64,000 nt of DNA from Methylorubrum populi (GTDB lineage: Bacteria > Pseudomonadota > Alphaproteobacteria > Rhizobiales > Beijerinckiaceae): contig DYYG01000069.1 of assembly GCA_020741775.1 (NCBI GenBank), forward strand, positions 36,051 to 100,050, read 5' to 3'. Shown here in pieces: positions 1 to 10,629 of the stretch; the first letter of the stretch is position 1; each line of letters opens with the position of its first letter. Both the position numbers and the translations under genes were made by a program. Under the pieces are notes generated by a model. The model searched no databases. It was not told the origin of the DNA and saw only the letters and a program-made list of their open reading frames with translations.

Positions 1-254
1 CGACACGCCCGAACCCCTCTTCGCGCCGCACGCGCTTGCCGCTCACAACGCGCGGAATGCCCTTGCGGTGGCATAAAATCGCGCGGGATCCTCGTCTTGC
101 ACAGTCTTGCACGAGCGCGGGCGGTTCGGACGCCTGCGTGCCGGAGCGGCCGAGGAGAGCCTGCCGGGGCAAGGGCTTGCGGCTCCGGCCCGATTGCCAG
201 GCGGCCGGGAATGGCCCTAAGGGAGCCGTGGGCGCGATCAGACGAGGCGGCGCG
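1..254. other. Left-edge non-coding stretch
   Basis: I see no convincing gene in the first 254 bases. A direct repeat of the octamer TCTTGCAC occurs at 95-102 and 105-112, a 10-base period that puts both copies on one face of the helix, so it could be an operator for the pentapeptide-repeat gene that follows. This is inference from spacing only. The end of an upstream gene cannot be excluded. Confidence 0.3.
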
Positions 255-1616
255 GTGCAACCTGACGGGGCGTTGGACGGCGATCCGCGCGTCGCGGCGG
301 TGCTGGCGCATCTGTCGGGAAGCTCAGTCCCGTTCTCCCTCGGGAATCGCGGAGACCTCGCCGGGCTGGCTCTCGGGCGCGCGGCCCTGATCCGGCAGAT
401 CGATCCCCACGCGACCCCGCCCTGGTGGATGCAGGGCGCCGGGGGCCTGAACCTCGCGCAGGCCGACCTCGCCGACGCGCGGCTGGAAGAGACCGACCTG
501 TCCGGTGCCAATCTGCGGCAGGCCTCCCTCGCGGGGGCGCTCGCCCGCTCCGCCGGTTTCGAGGGCGCCTGCCTGGAGGAGGCGGATTTCGCCGGCGCCG
601 ATCTGAGCGGAGCGCGCTTCGCCGGGGTGGCGGGAGGCCAGGCCTCGTTCCGCGAGGCGATGCTGGAGGATGCCGACTTCTCCGGCGCGACCATGCGCTT
701 CGCCCGGCTCGACAAGGCGCTCCTCGACGGCGCCCGCTTCGAGGGGGCCGACCTGTGGGGCACCGATTTCACGGGGGCGGATGCCGACGATTCCCTCTTC
801 CGCCAAGCCCGGCTCGACGAAGCCAACCTCTCCGATTGCAACCTGACCGGCGCGGATTTCGAGGGCGCGAGCCTCAAGAAGGCGCGCCTCGTCGGCGCGC
901 GCCTGCGGGGGGCGAATTTCACCGGCGCCCGGCTCGACGGGGCGGATCTGTCGGAGGCCGATTTCTCCCGCACCAGCTTGGTGCGGCTCGATCTCACCGC
1001 GTGCAAGCTGCGCCACGCCCGCTTCGCCGGGGCCTGGCTGGAGGGCGTGAGGCTCTCCGCCGAGCAATTGGGCGGGGCGGTCGGCGAGGAGATCGCGGGC
1101 GATTACGAGGCGGCGCAGGCGAGCTATCTCGCCCTCGAACGCAACCTCCAGAGCATCGGCAGCCACGAGGGTGCGAGCTGGGCCTACAAGCGCGGGCGCC
1201 GCATGGGCCGCCGCCATGCCGGCGTGCGGGCCCGCGAGGCTTTTTCCGGCCGCGATCTGCGGGGAACGCTGAGCTACGGCTATCGCTGGATCGCCGACCG
1301 TTTCGTCGAGTGGCTGTGCGATTACGGCGAGAGCCTGTCGCGGATCGCCCGGGCCTTCCTCGTCGGCATCCTCCTGTTCGCGGCGGCCTACGGGGCGACG
1401 GGCGGGCTGTTCCACGAGGGCGAGAACACCCCGACCTACAATCCCCTCGACCTCGTGAGCTACAGCGCCCTCAACATGATGACCGCCAACCCGCCGGAGA
1501 TCGGGGTGAAGCCGCTGGGTCGGGTCACCAACCTGCTGGTCGGGCTCCAGGGCGCGGCGGGGATCGTGCTGATGGGCCTGTTCGGCTTCGTCCTCGGCAA
1601 CCGGCTGCGCCGCTGA
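255..1616 (+). CDS. Pentapeptide-repeat protein with C-terminal two-helix channel-like module
   Basis: About 453 residues. Residues ~64-272 are continuous A(D/N)Lxx-type pentapeptide repeats (for example LSGANLRQASLAGA, LTGADFEGASLKKARL), which in known families fold as a right-handed quadrilateral beta-helix. A charged helical linker follows, then two hydrophobic segments (~364-384 and ~428-449) separated by a loop containing NMMTANPPEIGVKPLGR. That order of helix, re-entrant-looking loop and helix resembles the two-TM ion-channel fold (Ion_trans_2), but the GYGD filter is absent. The GTG at 255 is chosen because GAGG lies 7 nt upstream; the frame is open back to position 36 and GTG 228 is an alternative. 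Function is unknown; a membrane-anchored scaffold or gated pore is possible. It is followed by a histidine kinase gene on the same strand. Confidence 0.75.
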   Translation: MQPDGALDGDPRVAAVLAHLSGSSVPFSLGNRGDLAGLALGRAALIRQIDPHATPPWWMQGAGGLNLAQADLADARLEETDLSGANLRQASLAGALARSAGFEGACLEEADFAGADLSGARFAGVAGGQASFREAMLEDADFSGATMRFARLDKALLDGARFEGADLWGTDFTGADADDSLFRQARLDEANLSDCNLTGADFEGASLKKARLVGARLRGANFTGARLDGADLSEADFSRTSLVRLDLTACKLRHARFAGAWLEGVRLSAEQLGGAVGEEIAGDYEAAQASYLALERNLQSIGSHEGASWAYKRGRRMGRRHAGVRAREAFSGRDLRGTLSYGYRWIADRFVEWLCDYGESLSRIARAFLVGILLFAAAYGATGGLFHEGENTPTYNPLDLVSYSALNMMTANPPEIGVKPLGRVTNLLVGLQGAAGIVLMGLFGFVLGNRLRR

Positions 1617-1644
1617 GACCGCGTCGCGTCTGACTTGTGATTTC

Positions 1645-1682
1645 GCATCCGCTCGAAAGCCGGCCACAGCTCTCGGGGCGAT
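1645..1682. repeat. Degenerate REP-like palindrome
   Basis: Starts GCATCC, contains CGAAAGCCGG and ends in a CTCTCGGGGCGAT arm, matching the outline of the better-preserved elements at 11564, 29828 and 33898. The match is imperfect, and it sits just before the start of the histidine kinase gene, so it may also belong to that gene's leader. Confidence 0.35.
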
Positions 1683-1685
1683 TCC

Positions 1686-4082
1686 ATGACGGGAGACATC
1701 ACCGTGACCGTACGGGACGGGAAGGTGCCGGCCTCGGGGCCGACCATGGCCGATTTCCGCAACCTCGCCGACGCCCTGCCCCAGCTTGCCTGGATCGCGG
1801 AGGCCGATGGCAACATCGTCTGGTACAACCGTCGCTGGTACGACTATACCGGCACCACGCCGGCGGAGATGGCCGATCACGGCTGGCGCAAGCTGCACCA
1901 CCCGGACCATCTCGACCGCGCGGCGCAGCGCTTCTCCGCCTGCATCGCGGCGGGAGAATCCTGGCAGGACACTTTCCCCTTACGCGGGAGGGACGGTCAT
2001 TATCGCTGGTTCCTGTCCCTGGCCGAGCCGGTCCGCGACGCGGACGGCCACGTCGTGCGCTGGTACGGCACCAACACCGATGTCACCGATACCCGCGTGG
2101 CGCAGGAGGCCCTGGGCCATTCCGAACAGCGGTTCCGGGCGCTGGTGGATGCCTCGGCGGCCGTGATCTGGAACACGACCGCGCAGGGCGAGCTGATGCC
2201 GCCCCAGCCGCGCTGGGCCGCCTATACCGGCCAGGGCGAGGAAGCCTACCAGGGCTGGGGCTGGGTCGATGCGGTCCATCCCGACGACCGGGCCCGGGCG
2301 GCGGAGGTCTGGGCGGAATGCGTCGCGGCGGTGAAGGTCTACGAGGTCGAGTACCGCCTGCGCCGCCATGACGGGGTCTGGCGCGACATGGAGGTGCGCG
2401 GCGTGCCCGTGCTCGCCGAGGACGGCACCATCCGCGAATGGGTCGGGCTCAATATCGACATCACCGTCCGCAAGGAGGCCGAGGCCGAGATCGAGCGGGC
2501 GCGGGCCGCCGCCGAGGCCGCCAACCTCGCCAAGAGCCAGTTCCTGGCCAATATGAGCCACGAGTTGCGCACGCCGCTCTCGGCGGTGATCGGCTATTCC
2601 GAGATGCTCGGCGAGGAGCTGGAGGATCTCGGCCAGGCCGCGCTGCTGCCGGACCTGCGCAAGATCGAGTCCTCCGCGCGCCACCTGCTCGGGCTCATCA
2701 ACGACGTGCTCGATATTTCCAAGATCGAGGCCGGCCGCCTGACGCTCGCCGCCGAAGCCTTCACGGTGGCGGCCCTGATCGAGGACGTCACCGCCGCCAC
2801 CCAGAGCCTGATCACGAAGAAGCGCAACCGCTTCCGCCTCGACCTCGATGCCGATCTCGGTTCGATGCATCAGGACCAGCTGAAGCTGCGCCAATCGCTG
2901 ATCAACCTGATCGGCAATGCCGCCAAGTTCTCCGAGGACGGCGACATCGCCCTCACCGTGCGGCGCTTCCGCGAGAACGGGGCCGATTGGCTCAGCTTCG
3001 CCGTGTCCGATACCGGCATCGGACTCACCGACGAGCAGATGGGCCGGCTGTTCGAGCGCTTCTCCCAGGCCGATGAATCGACCACCCGTCAGTTCGGCGG
3101 CACCGGGCTCGGCCTCGCCATCACCCGTGCCTTCATCGAGCGGATGGGCGGCGCGATCTCGGTCGCGAGCACCTATGGCCAGGGCGCGACCTTCACGATC
3201 CGCCTGCCCGCGGAACTCGCGGTGCACGAGGAGGAAATCGAGGCCGAGAGCGTCGCCAGCCGCGTCCACGAGATCACCGAGGGCGAGGGGCACCTGCACG
3301 ACGTGGTGCTGCTCGTCGACGACGACCCGGCCGCCCGCGACCTGCTCCAGCGTTTCCTGGAGCGGGAAGGCTTCCGCGTGCGCACCGCCAATGACGGGCG
3401 GGCCGGCCTCACCCTGGCGCGGGCGCTCAAGCCCCGGGCAATCCTGCTCGATATCGAGATGCCGCGCATGGACGGCTGGGCGGTGCTGCACGCGATCCGC
3501 ACCGATCCCGAGATCGCCGACACGCCGGTCATCATCACCAGCGTCGTCAACGAGTTCAGCCTCGCTCACGTGCTCGGCGCCACCGATTACATGGTCAAGC
3601 CGATCGATTGGGGAGCGCTCAAGGAGGCGATGGAGCGCTACCGCCCGGTGGACCGCGAAGGCAGCGTGCTGGTGGTGGACGACGATACCGATGCCCGCGA
3701 GCGCGTGCGCCGCACCCTCCAGCGCGACGGCTGGCAGGTGCGGGAGGCCGAGAACGGCGCCGCCGCCCTGGAGAGCCTGGACCATGTCCGCCCGAGCCTG
3801 ATCCTGCTCGACCTGATGATGCCGGTCATGGACGGCTTCGCCTTCCTGCGGGCTCTGCGCGGGCGCCCGGACGGCGGCAGCATCCCCGTGGTGGTGCTCA
3901 CCGCCAAGGAGATCACGCCCGAGGAGAGGGAGAGCCTCGGCCGGCAGGCCGACCGGCTGATTATCAAGGGCACGATGAGCCTGTCCGAGATCGGCCGGCA
4001 ATTGCGCGACCTCTATGCCGCGCCGAACGAGGCGCCCTTGCCCGAGCCGATCCAGGGGCTGATCGAGAGGCTGCCGCCGTAG
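1686..4082 (+). CDS. Hybrid sensor histidine kinase, PAS-PAS-HisKA-HATPase-REC-REC
   Basis: 798 residues, with no transmembrane segment seen, so probably a cytoplasmic sensor. Two PAS domains (~25-150 and ~150-270) carry the HPDDR-type PAS/PAC signature. HisKA follows, with the phosphoacceptor His292 in FLANMSHELRTPLSAVIG. The HATPase domain has an N box (NLIGNAAKF), DTGIGL and GTGLGLAI. Two receiver domains follow, with predicted phospho-aspartates Asp589 (LLDIEMPRMDGW) and Asp709 (LLDLMMPVMDGF). There is no DNA-binding output domain and no adjacent cognate regulator, so phosphate probably passes to a histidine phosphotransfer protein elsewhere; that is inference. The ATG at 1686 is the natural start. 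The gene converges on the MocR-type gene at 4110. Confidence 0.9.
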   Translation: MTGDITVTVRDGKVPASGPTMADFRNLADALPQLAWIAEADGNIVWYNRRWYDYTGTTPAEMADHGWRKLHHPDHLDRAAQRFSACIAAGESWQDTFPLRGRDGHYRWFLSLAEPVRDADGHVVRWYGTNTDVTDTRVAQEALGHSEQRFRALVDASAAVIWNTTAQGELMPPQPRWAAYTGQGEEAYQGWGWVDAVHPDDRARAAEVWAECVAAVKVYEVEYRLRRHDGVWRDMEVRGVPVLAEDGTIREWVGLNIDITVRKEAEAEIERARAAAEAANLAKSQFLANMSHELRTPLSAVIGYSEMLGEELEDLGQAALLPDLRKIESSARHLLGLINDVLDISKIEAGRLTLAAEAFTVAALIEDVTAATQSLITKKRNRFRLDLDADLGSMHQDQLKLRQSLINLIGNAAKFSEDGDIALTVRRFRENGADWLSFAVSDTGIGLTDEQMGRLFERFSQADESTTRQFGGTGLGLAITRAFIERMGGAISVASTYGQGATFTIRLPAELAVHEEEIEAESVASRVHEITEGEGHLHDVVLLVDDDPAARDLLQRFLEREGFRVRTANDGRAGLTLARALKPRAILLDIEMPRMDGWAVLHAIRTDPEIADTPVIITSVVNEFSLAHVLGATDYMVKPIDWGALKEAMERYRPVDREGSVLVVDDDTDARERVRRTLQRDGWQVREAENGAAALESLDHVRPSLILLDLMMPVMDGFAFLRALRGRPDGGSIPVVVLTAKEITPEERESLGRQADRLIIKGTMSLSEIGRQLRDLYAAPNEAPLPEPIQGLIERLPP

Positions 4083-4109
4083 CGGCGGCGGCCCGCGTCC
4101 GGCCCTCCC

Positions 4110-5546
4110 TCAGGAGGCGGATGCGAACGGGATCCCGACCTCCGGCTCTGCTCCGTCCAGCGCGCGCCCGAGTGCCTCGTACACGCGCGGATCGACCATC
4201 TGCGCCACGTTGAAGCGCATGAAGTCGGCGGCGGATTGCGAGACGCTGAAGACGTTGCCCGGCGCCAGGACGAGGTTTTCCCGCAGGCCCGCGCGGGCCA
4301 CCATGGCCGCGTCGCGCCCGTCGGGCAGACGGCACCAGAGGGTGAAGCCGCCGCGGGGCATGATCCAGGGTGTGATCCCGAGCGCGCCCAGCCGCGCCGC
4401 CGTCTCGCGGCGCGCCCGCGACAGGCGGCGGCGCACCGCCTCCAGATGCTTGCGGTAGCTGCCATCGGTGAGCGTGGCGGCGATCAGTTCGGCGGCGATG
4501 GGACTCGGGCCGCCGAAACTCGTCGCGACCTGAAGGTCGACCAGGGCTTCGATCCAGTCCGGCCGGGCGACGATGAAGCCGCAGCGGATCGAGGCCGACA
4601 GGGTCTTGGAGAAGCTGCCGATGCGGATCACCCGGTTCAGGCCGTCGAGGGCGGCGAGGCGGGCCGAGGGGTCTGGCTCGAGATCGGCGAAGATGTCGTC
4701 CTCGATGATCGCCAGATCGTGCGCCGCCGCGAGCGTCAGGATCCGGTGGGCGGCCTGGGGCGAGAGCGTCGCGCCGGTCGGGTTGTGCAGGGCGGAATTG
4801 GTGACGTAGAGGCGCGGGCGATGCTCCGCGAGCGCGGCGGCGAAGCGGGCGAGGTCGGGGCCGGTCGGCGTGTAGGGGATGCCGACGATCCGGACGCCGT
4901 GGGCCCGCAACAGCGCCTGGAAGTTGAAGTAGCAGGGATCGTCCACCAGCACCGTGTCGCCGGGCCGCAGCAGGAAACGGGCGATCAGATCGACGCCCTG
5001 CGTGCCCGAGGCGGTCAGCAGCACCTGATCCGCGCTCGCCTCGATCCCCTCCGCCGCGAGCCGGCGCACGAGAAGCCGCCGCAGGCCGGGGGCGCCGCGC
5101 GTCGCCCCGTAATCGGTCAGGATCCCGTCCCCGGACCGGGCGAGGCCGCGCACCGCGCGCCGGATGGCCGCATCGGGCATCCAGCCCGGGGGAAGCCAGC
5201 CGCAGCCGGGCTTCAGCGTCTCCGGCCCGGCATCGAGGGATTGGCGCGAGACCCAGAGCGGATCGATCGCCCGGTCCCGCCGCGTCTCCGCCTCGGCCGG
5301 CGCCAGCGGCGACACCACCCCCGAGACGAAGAAGCCGGAGCCGGGCCGCGCATGGATCAGGCCTTCCGCCGCTAAGCGGTCATAGGCCTCGACCACCGTC
5401 GAGGGCGAGACCTGCATCGTCGCGGCGAAACGGCGGATCGAGGGCAGCTTCTCCCCCGGTGCCAGGATCCGTGCGGCGAGCTTCCGGCGGATCGCCGCCA
5501 TGACCGCACCGGTGCGGCCGCCCTCGTCTGTCATGGATTGGCTCAT
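4110..5546 (-). CDS. MocR/PdxR-type regulator (GntR HTH fused to aminotransferase-like domain)
   Basis: 478 residues, the usual MocR size. The N-terminal winged helix (~15-80) includes LPSIRRFAATMQVSPSTVVE, typical of GntR HTHs. The rest is a fold-type I aminotransferase-like domain with the PLP-binding lysine Lys314 in GSFSKTLSASIR and an NPTGATLSP motif. Such proteins sense PLP or an amino-acid adduct and usually control the divergent neighbour. Here that neighbour is an EamA-family exporter starting 111 bp away, so the likely role is control of that exporter. The ligand cannot be read from the sequence. A second ATG four codons downstream is possible. Confidence 0.88.
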   Translation of the reverse strand: MSQSMTDEGGRTGAVMAAIRRKLAARILAPGEKLPSIRRFAATMQVSPSTVVEAYDRLAAEGLIHARPGSGFFVSGVVSPLAPAEAETRRDRAIDPLWVSRQSLDAGPETLKPGCGWLPPGWMPDAAIRRAVRGLARSGDGILTDYGATRGAPGLRRLLVRRLAAEGIEASADQVLLTASGTQGVDLIARFLLRPGDTVLVDDPCYFNFQALLRAHGVRIVGIPYTPTGPDLARFAAALAEHRPRLYVTNSALHNPTGATLSPQAAHRILTLAAAHDLAIIEDDIFADLEPDPSARLAALDGLNRVIRIGSFSKTLSASIRCGFIVARPDWIEALVDLQVATSFGGPSPIAAELIAATLTDGSYRKHLEAVRRRLSRARRETAARLGALGITPWIMPRGGFTLWCRLPDGRDAAMVARAGLRENLVLAPGNVFSVSQSAADFMRFNVAQMVDPRVYEALGRALDGAEPEVGIPFASAS

Positions 5547-5657
5547 CGGGCGTATGGGTGAAACAGACCATACAGTTCGGCGAGAACCGTATGGGACCGT
5601 TCCTGTCGGCGCCAGCCTTCATCCCCTAACCCTCGTCCCGGAGGCGAGGGGCGAGCC

Positions 5658-6533
5658 ATGCAGCGGAGCCGTGAGACGAACTGGGAGGGCTGGGGTCACG
5701 GCCTGCTCGGCGTCATCATCTTCAGCGGATCGCTGCCGGCGACACGGCTCGCGGTCGGCGGCTTCACACCCCTGTTCCTGACCTCGGCCCGCGCCGTCAT
5801 CGCCGCCGGGCTCGGCGCGGGACTGCTCGCCCTCCTCCGGCAGAAGCGGCCGGCGCGCGGCGATCTCGGCTCCCTCGCCGTCGTCGCGCTCGGGGTGGTG
5901 ATCGGCTTCCCGCTGCTCACGGCCCAGGCCCTGCGGCACATCACCTCCGCCCGCTCCCTGGTCTTCATCGGCCTGCTGCCGCTGGCCACCGCCCTTTTCG
6001 GTGTGCTGCTGCGCGGCGGCGAGCGGCCGAGGCCCGCCTTCTGGCTGTTCTCGGGCCTGGGGAGCCTCCTGGTGGCGGGCTTCGCCCTGGCGCGGAGCGA
6101 GGGCGGCGATCCCGCGGGCGACCTTTCGATGCTGGCGGCGATCCTGCTCTGCGGTGCCGGCTACGCCGAGGGCGCCCGCCTCTCCCGTCGGCTCGGGGGC
6201 TGGCAGGTCATCTCCTGGGCGCTGGTACTCGCGAGCCCCGCCATGGCCGTCCTGGCGCTGATGACGCTGCCGGAATCATGGAGCGGGATCGGCGCGGGGG
6301 CCTGGGCCGGCCTCGCCTATGTCTCGACCTTCAGCATGCTGATCGGCTTCGTGTTCTGGTATCGCGGCCTGGCCCTCGGCGGCATCGCCGGGGTCGGCCA
6401 GCTTCAGCTGATCCAGCCCTTCCTCGGCCTCGCCCTGGCCGGCCTGCTGCTGCACGAGCCCGTCGAGGGTGCGATGATCGCGGTCGCCGCCCTGGTGGTG
6501 CTGTGCGTCGCCGCCGCCAAGCGCTTCGCGTGA
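5658..6533 (+). CDS. EamA/DMT-family transporter
   Basis: 291 residues with roughly ten hydrophobic helices and two EamA repeats. The second half carries the FWYRGLALGGIAGVGQLQLIQP region common to drug/metabolite exporters. It acts in the inner membrane, probably as an exporter of a small metabolite or amino acid; the substrate is not predictable. It is divergently transcribed from a MocR-type regulator, a pairing seen often for PLP- or amino-acid-linked exporters. The ATG at 5658 follows GGCGAGGGGCGAG, a plausible ribosome site. Confidence 0.88.
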   Translation: MQRSRETNWEGWGHGLLGVIIFSGSLPATRLAVGGFTPLFLTSARAVIAAGLGAGLLALLRQKRPARGDLGSLAVVALGVVIGFPLLTAQALRHITSARSLVFIGLLPLATALFGVLLRGGERPRPAFWLFSGLGSLLVAGFALARSEGGDPAGDLSMLAAILLCGAGYAEGARLSRRLGGWQVISWALVLASPAMAVLALMTLPESWSGIGAGAWAGLAYVSTFSMLIGFVFWYRGLALGGIAGVGQLQLIQPFLGLALAGLLLHEPVEGAMIAVAALVVLCVAAAKRFA

Positions 6534-6541
6534 CGATGCCG

Positions 6542-7276
6542 TCAGAAGCCGGTGCCCGCCTGGTCGAAATCGAGATAGGCGGTCTCGATCACGATCTGGG
6601 TGCGGCTGATGACTTCGAGCTTGCGCAGGATCTCGGAGACATGGGCCTTCACCGTCGAATCGCCGACCTGCAATTCGTGGGCGATCTGCTTGTTGAGCTT
6701 GCCCTGGCGGATCATGGCGAGCACCCGCATCTGCTGCGGCGTCAAACGGGCCACGCGCTCGGCGACGGGAGCCTTGTCGGCGCTCCGCGCCGGGACCGGG
6801 GCCGCCGCGAGATCCGGCGGCAGGAACAGGGCGCCGCCGAGCACCTCGGAGATCGCCCGGGTCAGGGTCGCCTTGTCGACCGCCTTGGGCACGAAGCCCG
6901 CCGCGCCATGGCGCACGGCCTCCTGCATGATGCGCGGCTCCGTGAGCCCCGACACGATCAGGATCGGCACCCGGGGGAAGCGGGCGCGGATCGTGTCGAG
7001 CCCGTCGAAACCCGTCACTCCCTGCATCGACAGGTCGAGCAGGGTCAGGTCGATGGCGGGGTTCTGCCCGAGGATGTCACAGGCCGAGCGGATGCCGTCC
7101 GCCTCGTGCAGCTCGGCCTTCGGGAAAGCCAGGGCGATGGCGCTCGCCAGCGCCTCGCGGAAGAGCGGGTGATCGTCGACGACGAGGAGACGCAGGGGGG
7201 TCTCGCCCGCCAGGGGGGCCGCGCTCCCGGCGTCGCGGTCGAAGTCCGATGCTGCGGTGGCCGTCATCGCGATCAT
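6542..7276 (-). CDS. NarL/FixJ-type response regulator
   Basis: 244 residues. The N-terminal receiver domain (~28-145) has the acidic pocket LVVDDH, phosphoacceptor Asp81 in LTLLDLSMQG, and a conserved Lys in FVPKAVDKATL. The C-terminal LuxR-type HTH (~175-235) reads LTPQQMRVLAMIRQGKLNKQ followed by GDSTVKAHVSEIL. It is a transcription regulator activated by phosphorylation. No histidine kinase gene is adjacent. The nearest, at 1686, ends in receiver domains and is separated by two unrelated genes, so no partner is assigned. It converges on the EamA gene with an 8-bp gap. Confidence 0.9.
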   Translation of the reverse strand: MIAMTATAASDFDRDAGSAAPLAGETPLRLLVVDDHPLFREALASAIALAFPKAELHEADGIRSACDILGQNPAIDLTLLDLSMQGVTGFDGLDTIRARFPRVPILIVSGLTEPRIMQEAVRHGAAGFVPKAVDKATLTRAISEVLGGALFLPPDLAAAPVPARSADKAPVAERVARLTPQQMRVLAMIRQGKLNKQIAHELQVGDSTVKAHVSEILRKLEVISRTQIVIETAYLDFDQAGTGF

Positions 7277-7396
7277 GCCTTCCGGCGGGCCGGCACATCC
7301 GGATGCGGCCCTGTCCCGACCTGTCTTAGAACATTTCGGCGGCCGCTTCTGTCCGACCTTTGGTTACCCCCATCCTGGCGCCTGCGGAGCCGGCGG

Positions 7397-7927
7397 TCAC
7401 GCCCCGTCGAGCACGAGTTGGCGCCGGCCGGGGCGGTGGCCGTCCGAACCCGTCTCGCGAAAGCCCAGCTTGTGCAGCAGCCCCCAGGAGGCGATGTTGC
7501 CGGGGCGGCATTCCGCCATGACGACCCGGCGCGGAAAGCGGGAGCGCAGCAGGTCGAGGATGGCCGAGACTGCCTCGGCGCCGAAGCCCTGCCCGCGGGC
7601 GCCGCCGCCGATCCAGTAGCCGATCTCGATCGCCCCCTCGCCGCGCAGATGCGTGCCGACGACGCCGATCAACGGCTTTCCGCCTTCGCGGGTCCAGGCG
7701 CCGAAGAAGCGGTCGCGTCCGTGCCGGGCGGAGCCGATCAGCGCCTCGGCATCCTCCAGGGTGAACGGGCTCGACAGGAAATCGATGGCTCCGATGATCG
7801 CCGGATCGTCGGTGAGGTCCCGCAGCGCCCGCGCATCCCCGGCCGTGAGCGGCGCAATCGACAGGCGTGCGGTCGTGAGACCCGGCAGGTCGCTGAGGCT
7901 GTCACGATGGGGGCGGCGGAAAAGCAT
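7397..7927 (-). CDS. GNAT-family N-acetyltransferase (RimJ/RimL-like)
   Basis: 176 residues. Shows the RimJ-type layout: an early TARLSIAPLTAGDARAL segment, a central beta-strand IEIGYWIGGGARGQGFGAEA with the acetyl-CoA pyrophosphate-binding R/QxxGxG/A pattern, and WGLLHKLGFRETG near the end. The acceptor may be a protein N-terminus or a small amine; nothing in the context narrows it. It is a single gene, 120 bp from the response-regulator start. Confidence 0.85.
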   Translation of the reverse strand: MLFRRPHRDSLSDLPGLTTARLSIAPLTAGDARALRDLTDDPAIIGAIDFLSSPFTLEDAEALIGSARHGRDRFFGAWTREGGKPLIGVVGTHLRGEGAIEIGYWIGGGARGQGFGAEAVSAILDLLRSRFPRRVVMAECRPGNIASWGLLHKLGFRETGSDGHRPGRRQLVLDGA

Positions 7928-8108
7928 GCTCTCGGGGATGTGGTGTCGCCCGTTGGAGAGACAACGACGGCTCGCGCGACCGTTTTAATCCCGCCCGCGC
8001 GCGAAAAAACACGCCTCGCAAAACGGCCCCCGACCCGGCATGCCAGACCTGCGGGCCGGCTCGGCGAACCATCACAGCGGGCGCCGGTTGCCCCGCCAGG
8101 AGACCGCG

Positions 8109-8546
8109 ATGACCGATACGCGTGACGATACCCGGTACGAGCCCCAAGCCCCGCTTTCCGTGGCGGCGCGCAGCGCCTGCCCGCGCTGTGGCCGGGGGCA
8201 CCTGTTCAAGGGCTTCCTGAACATCGCGCCGCGTTGCGACGTGTGCGGGCTCGACTATTCCTTCGCGGACCCGGCCGACGGCCCGGCCTTCTTCGTGATG
8301 ATGACCACGGCGATCCCCGCGGTCGCCTTCGGCCTGTGGCTGGAACTGACCTACGATCCGCCGGTCTGGCTCCATTTCGTCCTGACCCTGCCGGTGGTGC
8401 TGATCACCTGCACCCTGCCCTTGCGCTTCTTCAAGGGATGGCTGGTGGCGAGCCAATACGTGCATCGGGCCGCGGAGGGGCGGATCGCCCGATCCGCCCC
8501 TCCGCCGGCCAGGGCGACCGAGCCGGACGCCCCCGGCAGTCGCTGA
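8109..8546 (+). CDS. DUF983 family membrane protein
   Basis: 145 residues from the ATG at 8109; the frame is open further upstream, but the conserved part starts here and GCCAGGAG precedes it. A zinc-ribbon-like pair of CxxC motifs (CPRCGRGHLF and RCDVCGLDYSF) precedes two hydrophobic helices (~60-105). This is the DUF983 architecture, common in alphaproteobacteria, sometimes near cytochrome oxidase genes, with no settled function. It ends 14 bp before a strong terminator hairpin. Confidence 0.85.
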   Translation: MTDTRDDTRYEPQAPLSVAARSACPRCGRGHLFKGFLNIAPRCDVCGLDYSFADPADGPAFFVMMTTAIPAVAFGLWLELTYDPPVWLHFVLTLPVVLITCTLPLRFFKGWLVASQYVHRAAEGRIARSAPPPARATEPDAPGSR

Positions 8547-8560
8547 AGCGGACACGAAAG

Positions 8561-8588
8561 AGCCCGCCCCGTGCGAACGGGGCGGGCT
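8561..8588 (+). terminator. Rho-independent-type hairpin after DUF983 gene
   Basis: A perfect 12-bp stem (AGCCCGCCCCGT / ACGGGGCGGGCT) with a GCGA loop, followed by GTTATTG. The downstream U content is modest. It lies between convergent genes and could stop transcription from both sides. Confidence 0.7.
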
Positions 8589-8652
8589 GTTATTGTGCCG
8601 TCGGAGCAGGCTGGTCGAGACGATCGCCGCTTGAACCCAAGCGGAGATCGTC

Positions 8653-10398
<1,746 letters not shown>

Positions 10399-10629
10399 TG
10401 CCCTCCTCGGATGTCCCGATCTTCTGCCGGGACCTTCTGGCAGAGGGTGCTAGCAGAGGGGCCAAGCCCGCTCAACGCAGGGCATCATGTATTCAATCCA
10501 TCCATCGACAGATGTTTGCCCGGTGAAGCTTTTGCGCACCGAGAGCGGGGCTGGCGAAGCATCGAATGATCTGACGCACCGGTCAGCCGGGGCGGTGGTT
10601 TGGCTGCCCGCACCGCTCCGAAAACGATC

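Noticed and set aside
324..1910. Leftward frame across the pentapeptide-repeat gene
   Set aside because: Its apparent repeats mirror the pentapeptide repeats on the plus strand, and it runs into the kinase gene.
8561..8588. REP-like repeat at the DUF983 terminator
   Set aside because: It lacks the GCATCG/CCGAAAG pattern and is a simple perfect stem; treated as a terminator.
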